Source: Blumeriella jaapii (Eukaryota; Ascomycota; Leotiomycetes; Helotiales; Drepanopezizaceae). Taken from it: a stretch of 64,000 bases of DNA. Within the stretch, counting starts at the first letter, position 1. Each line of letters starts with the position of its first letter. The DNA is taken from NCBI GenBank assembly GCA_009599575.1, contig VWND01000010.1:248001-312000 (forward strand). The letters are read 5' to 3'. Below, piece after piece: positions 59,001 through 64,000 of this stretch. The notes under the pieces were generated by a model. It made no database searches. It saw only the letters and a list, made by a program, of their open reading frames with translations, and was not told where the DNA came from. Made by a program: the position numbers and the translations under genes.

Positions 59001-60453
59001 GTTGGAAAAGCCCAAAACAAGCAATCGTTACGAAGTGGCTTTTAGGGGACAAAAAATCTATCGACGATATCGAGTCTTAGCCTGATCGACTGGTGTTTGG
59101 GAACGAGAGGAAAAAACGGAAAAGACGTTGGAAGATGCTAGAGAATGCGTTACTCGGTAGCTCGACAATCGGGAAACGGCGGTGCAACGCTTCCGAGTAA
59201 ACACCGCTCGCTAGCTATCCCCGGTCCGAAGACGCGGTCTTTCTCGACGAAGCAAACAAGGAAAGAAAATGATTGCCCCATTCGTGCGAACAGAACAAAG
59301 CATAAGGCGGCAGGCATGTCGGTGCATAAGACATACAGTGCATGCAAAAATCCATGTGCGCTTTGGCGTGCTTGTAAAATGTTTTAAAAGTAAGGTACTG
59401 TACAGTAGTGTAGAAGAGCTGCGATACTGCAGAATTGGAACCCGGAGGCTATAAAGACCAGTGTTAGAACCGATTTTTTTAATCGACATCTCTACTGGCT
59501 TGACACGTGTAGAATTTGTACTTGCATCTTCTACTTAGCACGTTTCCGTACCCTCTGGGATGTCCTCGGATTGTAGCGATGGCAAGCTGCTATGCGACTT
59601 CTACCGTACTGTACTGTACTGTACATACTGGAGGTACTGTAAGTACTTGTGGGGAAAAGCTCGGAATCCTGACTAATCATTCAACCACCTTCGTTCGTCC
59701 ACCCATACTTCCTGTCCTTCTTTTCACTTGCACTTTCACTTTTACTTTCGCTCACTTTCGCTTTCACTTTCACTATTACTCGGTACTGGCCCCGCTCTCA
59801 CTCTCTTCATAGCAAACATAGTAGAAAAGCAGTTTGGTATATATATAAACACGCCCTTACAATCCTCCAAAGACACAGAGTTGCACCCAAAGAGTAAAAA
59901 ACCAACAGCGCCTTGAACAGATAAACAACACATTCAGAGTACCATATATCCTCTGTCATCATCATCCATAAAGAGTCATTCGATCAAATTTCATTACTGT
60001 ATCTCAAAGCCAGCCAGCTAGGTATGCCCAACCACGGGCACACGAAACAAGTGATCTAATCCACACGCTCGAAATGCAAATGTAACAGCGATGTCAGCAA
60101 GCATCATCTCAGCAACGAGCCCCCAAATTTCCAGCTCGGGTATCAAAATGAACCTTGAACTTCCTCGATTCCATCCCAAGCAAATCGTGTGGTCGTGCAG
60201 CCCCGCCCGCTAATAACAGCTACCACCAAATGATGAAACTGAGACCTCGAGTCTCTCGTGCGTATCTTCGTGAAGGGCCAAACTTGCAGCACAAGTCCGT
60301 GTTAGGAGAAAGCCAGGTGCTTCTTCCAGGCCGCAAATCCAACTCTCGAGGTTGGAATCTTTGATGAAACTGAGTGCGCCCAACTAGCACAACTGCAGCG
60401 CGATCCACGTCTTTTCAACCTATCCCTGCGCGAAGAAAAAACGTCCTTGGGTA
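56042..60453. other. Long gene-poor interval
   Basis: About 4.4 kb with no supportable gene. Contains CT/GA microsatellites (about 56744-56785 and 57940-57985), many short low-complexity open frames and one SINE-like element listed separately. The left 300 bp is the DUF1996 promoter. A block at 59533-59546 shares CTTAGCACGTTTCC with the SINE-like family and may be a relic. Sequence near 59604-59650 has TACTGTAC repeats, followed by a TTTCACTTTCACTTT run at about 59728-59775. Confidence 0.55.
58128..58325 (+). mobile_element. SINE-like retroelement with 16-bp TSD (longest copy)
   Basis: A 168-bp element (58143-58310) flanked by perfect direct repeats TCATTGGGTCCAACTC (58127-58142 and 58310-58325, with the tail overlapping by the first base). 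It begins TCAAATAGCGG and contains CCCCAGCTTAGCACGTCTCC and CCAGACGTTAAACAATATC. It ends in four to five ATC repeats. It has no coding capacity. Target duplication plus a trinucleotide tail argues for retroposition by a LINE in trans. It is homologous to the copies at 12384 and 15689. Confidence 0.8.
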
Positions 60454-61545
60454 CTAGCCGTCTTCAGAGATTGATCTTACAACTGATAAAGGCCTAGCAC
60501 TGGGCCGGGAATTTAGCCCGGAATTCAGCCTGGGATGTGCATCCGAGGGTGGTTCATGTAGCGATTTTCGCTGCTTCGGGTCCGCGTTTTTCTTAATAAT
60601 GCCTTTCAGTTTACTCGGTCGCCGCGGATGCGGGGAGGCAGTAGGGACATCCGTAGAAGAGGGGAGCTGAAACTCGTCGTCCATGTTGCTGCGAGAAAAA
60701 CTTTTCGACGAGCGGTGCGCGCGCAGCGGGGCAAACGCCGGTTTAGGGAATGCGAGGCGTCTGGGACTAGAACATGTCATACTCCTAGTGGAGTATGGGC
60801 GGTTCGGCCTCTCATTTTGGCGGTGAGGAAACAGGCTTTCGAGAATCGAGAGTGTATCTCTTGAGTTTCTTCTTTTGTGTTTCCGCGGCTCGAATAGGGG
60901 GAGTCCGGGGGAGGATGGGGTGATGATGGGGCGTTGATTCCGCTTGTGTCTAATGCGCCGGCAGAAATAGATGGTAAGAAGGGCCGCAACCGCAAGGACG
61001 GAGGCCAGAATGCAGCTGATGATAACGTATACCCCGGACGACGCCTTGCCAGGTTTTTCTGCTAGTCCTTGACCTGCGGTGTTTCTGCCACTGGAGCCGA
61101 AGGAGGCAGAGCTCTGGGAGGTTTCGGTGGTCGAACTTGATGACGCGAATGGTAAGATTGCGCTCAGAATGAGTAGGGAGACATTTGAGATCAATGAAGA
61201 AGAGGTCGGGAAGCCGGTGATGCGAAAGCTCGCCGTTTGACTCGTCGCCGTGAGAAGAGGGCTGGCGCTGTTTTGGACTGAAGGATAGGCTGTGGTTTGT
61301 AGGGCCTCTAAAGTCGACGTTGACAGACTCGAATCTGCAGACTGTCTAGGGGCTCCCCTTTGAACAGTTGAGACTTTTACAGTACTCGCTGTCGAAGACT
61401 CGTAGATCATTGAGCCGGCAAAAGGACGCGTGGAGATTCTAGATGAACTGAAATTTGCTGGGGCTTCGCGGGTTAACCATGGTTGATATGAAATTGAAAG
61501 GCTCCAAAAGACGCATGGACGACTAGCAAGCCTGATCAACAGCAC
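60454..61545 (-). CDS. Single-pass Ser/Thr-rich membrane protein, hypothetical
   Basis: A 363-aa frame of unknown family. The first 170 residues are very rich in Ser and Thr (likely O-mannosylated) and include a hydrophobic stretch (SLLILSAILPFA, about 123-134). One strong membrane helix follows (VYVIISCILASVLAVAALLTIYFC, about 173-196) and then a basic stop-transfer stretch (RRIRHKRNQR). The cytoplasmic tail of about 160 residues is basic and Ser/Pro/Arg-rich, with several RRxS-like phosphorylation sites and RRPSKLKGIIKK. This layout resembles fungal wall-stress sensors of the Mid2/Wsc type, but there is no WSC or SKG6 motif I can name. The N-terminus is uncertain: the listed start lacks a clear signal peptide, so an upstream exon may be missing. 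Confidence 0.6.
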   Translation of the reverse strand: MLLIRLASRPCVFWSLSISYQPWLTREAPANFSSSRISTRPFAGSMIYESSTASTVKVSTVQRGAPRQSADSSLSTSTLEALQTTAYPSVQNSASPLLTATSQTASFRITGFPTSSSLISNVSLLILSAILPFASSSSTTETSQSSASFGSSGRNTAGQGLAEKPGKASSGVYVIISCILASVLAVAALLTIYFCRRIRHKRNQRPIITPSSPGLPLFEPRKHKRRNSRDTLSILESLFPHRQNERPNRPYSTRSMTCSSPRRLAFPKPAFAPLRAHRSSKSFSRSNMDDEFQLPSSTDVPTASPHPRRPSKLKGIIKKNADPKQRKSLHEPPSDAHPRLNSGLNSRPSARPLSVVRSISEDG

Positions 61546-62691
61546 AGCTTATCAAGAGCGGGCTTCATAAGGCACGGACAAGTGGTGTTGAAGAAACGGT
61601 CCACAACATGGCCTCTCTGCCCGGGTATGTGAAATTATGGAGGAGGCAGAGTAATGCGAGGCACCACGAATCGCGGGGTAGCTGGTGGGCGAGCGATGCA
61701 TGAATGTTTCTGTAGGCTTGTGCTACGTTGTCTGAGAGCTGTAGAATAGAAATAAAGCACGCACGATCTCATTATCTATGGGTAGATACAAACGACCATG
61801 CGACGAAAAAGAGGTATGTCCGAGAGGCCACTCGGTCAAATGGACAGGCAGCGAAAGCAACAACGAAAGCCGCTCCTGGAAGAAATGCTACGCAAAGTAC
61901 AGAGAAAGTAACAAAAAAAATGTACTTAAAAAATGAAGATGGACTGCTGATCCGGGTGTTCGAGAATCGAGACGATGCATTCGATATCTCCGGTGCACGT
62001 TCCTCCGTCCGCCCCCTACTGGTGACGTCCGTGAAAGGGTGTGTATATCTGTGCGATATGTTTGGAGCGTTCACTTTTGGGCCGCTAACAGAAGAGATGG
62101 TTCCAAGTTCCGCTCGGGCTATCGCAAATGGCGGGAGTGTGCAACTTTGATCTTTTCTTCACGTCGTCGTGCAGCGTCTTCGTCTCTTCCATTCCTGGGC
62201 ACCACAGGAGCACCCGAGCAAGCAGGTGGCACTTCCGACTCCCGGTCGTGGGCTGGCCATGACGACGAAAAGAAATGACCGACACTGAGCGCCATGCGCA
62301 TGGTGGTTGGCTGGGTGGAGGAACGGTGTCGAGGCGAGGATGTAGTGGAGAGAAGTTGGAAGCAGACGATCAGAGAACGAGTCTGGAACGGAACGGAGAG
62401 ACTGATTCTCCGTGTGGCTGAACGGGCGGTGGCTGCGCGGTGGCTGCATGCCCGGCCTTGGTGATGACGAAAAGCGGCATGAGCACGTGAGCGAGCAGGA
62501 CGACACTATCTATTGTTCCTGACCACCACAACCACAACCACAACCACAACCACAATCACAATCACACAACCCCCTCACACCTCGCCGTCGCCTACCCCCG
62601 CGCCTCTCTCGACAGCTTCATCTTTGCATTCTCCCAGAATCCTATCCGAACATCTTATTAAATCGACTGCGCGCACCGAGACCGTGCCACC
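61546..62691. other. Intergenic region
   Basis: About 1.15 kb. An open plus-strand frame at 61728-62150 (140 aa) has no recognisable domain and overlaps antisense frames, so it is not called. A CAACCA/CAATCA run lies at about 62526-62570, just upstream of the PAF-AH-like gene. Confidence 0.5.
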
Positions 62692-64000
62692 ATGATTTCC
62701 TACTTGTCTCGTTTAAGTCCGGTTCCGAGATTTCCAGAGTACACCGGTCCGTACAAAGTCGGCACAATCGATGTGGAGATTCCAGTCGCAGAGCTAGAAT
62801 CTCCCAGTCCGGCACCCGAAGAACGCATCCCGACGGTCCAGTACCGCATCTTTTACCCCTGCGAGCCGGACGCCAAGGGAGCTGGAAAGTCCGTCAATTG
62901 GCTCCCAAATCCACAGCAAGGCTACGTCTCAGCATACACGCGCTTTCTCGGCGCGGGACCTGTGCTGGCAGAGGTCATCGTGAGTTGGTTGGTTGTTGTA
63001 CTTTGCTGGAACCGTCATTCGCTGATCCGAGTAGATACTTCCCCCGTCTCCTTTACTACATCTCCATTCCCGTCCGGAAAAACGCGCCTCTCCTCCCGCC
63101 CACGACGGCAAACAAGAGATGGCCGGTTCTGGTCTTCTCTCATGGATTGGGAGGGTCTCGTAACGCATACTCGCACCTCGTAGGCTCAATAGCAAGCCAC
63201 GGCATGGTTGTCATAGCCCCGGAGCACCGTGATGGCTCCACCCCTATATCTTACATTCGCGACGTGCCCTCTGACAACACTGTATCCGAGAAGACCTCAG
63301 CGAAGAAGACCAGATTTGCCGTAGACTACGTGAAGCTCACGCATACCCCTGGCCCAGAGGTCGAGGCAGGCCGCAACAGGCAATTACGAGTGCGATTATG
63401 GGAGTTGGGCGTGGTTCACGACAGCATTCTAAAGCTCGACCTGGGCACCAAACTCTCTAACCTCAATACGTCTTCCACGTCCCTTGCACCCTTTAAGGGG
63501 ACAATGGATGTCCACACGGCAGGGAAGATAACTTTTGCTGGGCACTCCTTTGGTGCGGCAACAGTAGCCCAATTCGTAAAATCCACATTCTACTCCCCGC
63601 GTAACGCATCAGCGCCCAAGTCCTACACCCCCCTCTTCACACCTTCCTGTCGCTCCTCCATCGTCTCACAAATAACGCCCCAAACGCCGCTCATCCTGCT
63701 CGACGTGTGGTGTCTCCCCCTCCGTGCCGAATCGACACGCTGGCTCTGGAACCTCCCGTTTCCATGCTATTCCGAAGGAGGACCGGGAGGAGCAGCGCTT
63801 CTGGCAGTCGAGTCCCAAGCATTCTTCAAATGGCGCACTCACTTGAAAGCCACCAAACGCCTCCTTTCATCCAATCCCAGCTCGGACGTTCATAAGCACA
63901 AGGGCAAACCCTTCTCGGCGCCGAACTTTTTCTACGCCGATACCTCGGCGCACCTATCACAGTCTGACTTTGGCGTGCTCTTTCCCTGGGTCACGAAGCG
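62692..64000 (+). CDS. PAF-acetylhydrolase-like lipase, cut by window end
   Basis: Platelet-activating-factor acetylhydrolase-type (group VII/VIII-like) phospholipase; acts on short or oxidised acyl chains of phospholipids. Exon 1 runs from ATG 62692 to about 62979 (TGPYKVGTIDVEIPV ... TRFLGAGPVLAEVI). Exon 2 starts near 63039-63041 (YFPRLLYYISIPVRKNAP) and stays open to the window edge. The oxyanion-loop block FSHGLGGSRNAYSH, APEHRDGS, the nucleophile motif FAGHSFGAATV, a likely catalytic Asp in LILLDVWCLPL, and a His in SAHLSQSDFG are all present. The obvious GTGAGT donor and GTAG acceptor do not join the two exons in frame; the junction is off by one nucleotide, so either splicing differs or there is an indel. 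The C-terminus lies beyond 64000. Confidence 0.82.

Noticed and set aside
61728..62150. 140-aa plus-strand frame
   Set aside because: No recognisable family, no clear promoter or splice context, and competing antisense frames; left uncalled.

Overview
This window is nuclear DNA from a filamentous ascomycete (Pezizomycotina). The evidence is the many 45-65-nt spliceosomal introns with GTANGT donors and CTRAY branch points, a fungal gene set (glucosidase II, SGT1, OXA1, MIM1, DUF1996, DUF6536 and LCCL membrane proteins), and AT-rich gene-poor islands whose repeat copies differ mainly by C-to-T and G-to-A changes, as expected of repeat-induced point mutation (RIP). A leotiomycete-like fungus is plausible, but I cannot name a genus.

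Layout. 0.9-7 kb: QTRT2 (queuosine tRNA modification), an LCCL-domain membrane protein and a conserved nuclear-type protein. 7.3-9.4 kb: an unusual minus-strand gene in which nine tandem copies of one mini-exon plus its own intron sit between a short N-terminus and an acidic/basic repeat tail. 9.4-16.4 kb: a first AT-rich island with RIP-like repeats, a terminal-inverted-repeat element, two copies of a short SINE-like retroelement and one small secreted cysteine-rich protein. 16.4-31.3 kb: two small cysteine-rich proteins, phospholipase D, a DUF6536 membrane protein, an NmrA/isoflavone-reductase-like protein, an oxidosqualene cyclase (ERG7 type) and SPO11. 31.9-39.9 kb: a FLILHELTA mitochondrial protein, NDK1, glucosidase II alpha and SGT1. 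39.9-46.9 kb: a second gene-poor island with one internally duplicated hypothetical gene and a diverged ~390-bp tandem array. 46.9-51.3 kb: a p47/Shp1 UBX protein, MIM1 and OXA1. 51.3-54 kb: dense simple repeats. 54-64 kb: a DUF1996 secreted protein with a Pro-Ala tail, a long gene-poor stretch carrying a full-length SINE-like copy with a 16-bp target duplication, a single-pass Ser/Thr-rich membrane protein and the start of a PAF-acetylhydrolase-like lipase.

The genes are mostly unrelated housekeeping loci rather than a cluster. Shared themes are mitochondrial biogenesis (FLILHELTA, MIM1, OXA1), protein quality control (glucosidase II, SGT1, p47) and lipid metabolism (phospholipase D, oxidosqualene cyclase, PAF-AH). 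Several conserved genes show single-nucleotide frame breaks (glucosidase II, MIM1, PAF-AH and one tandem exon), which may be uncorrected indels or real lesions. Exon models were worked out by eye. Where all exon lengths sum to a multiple of three this is stated.
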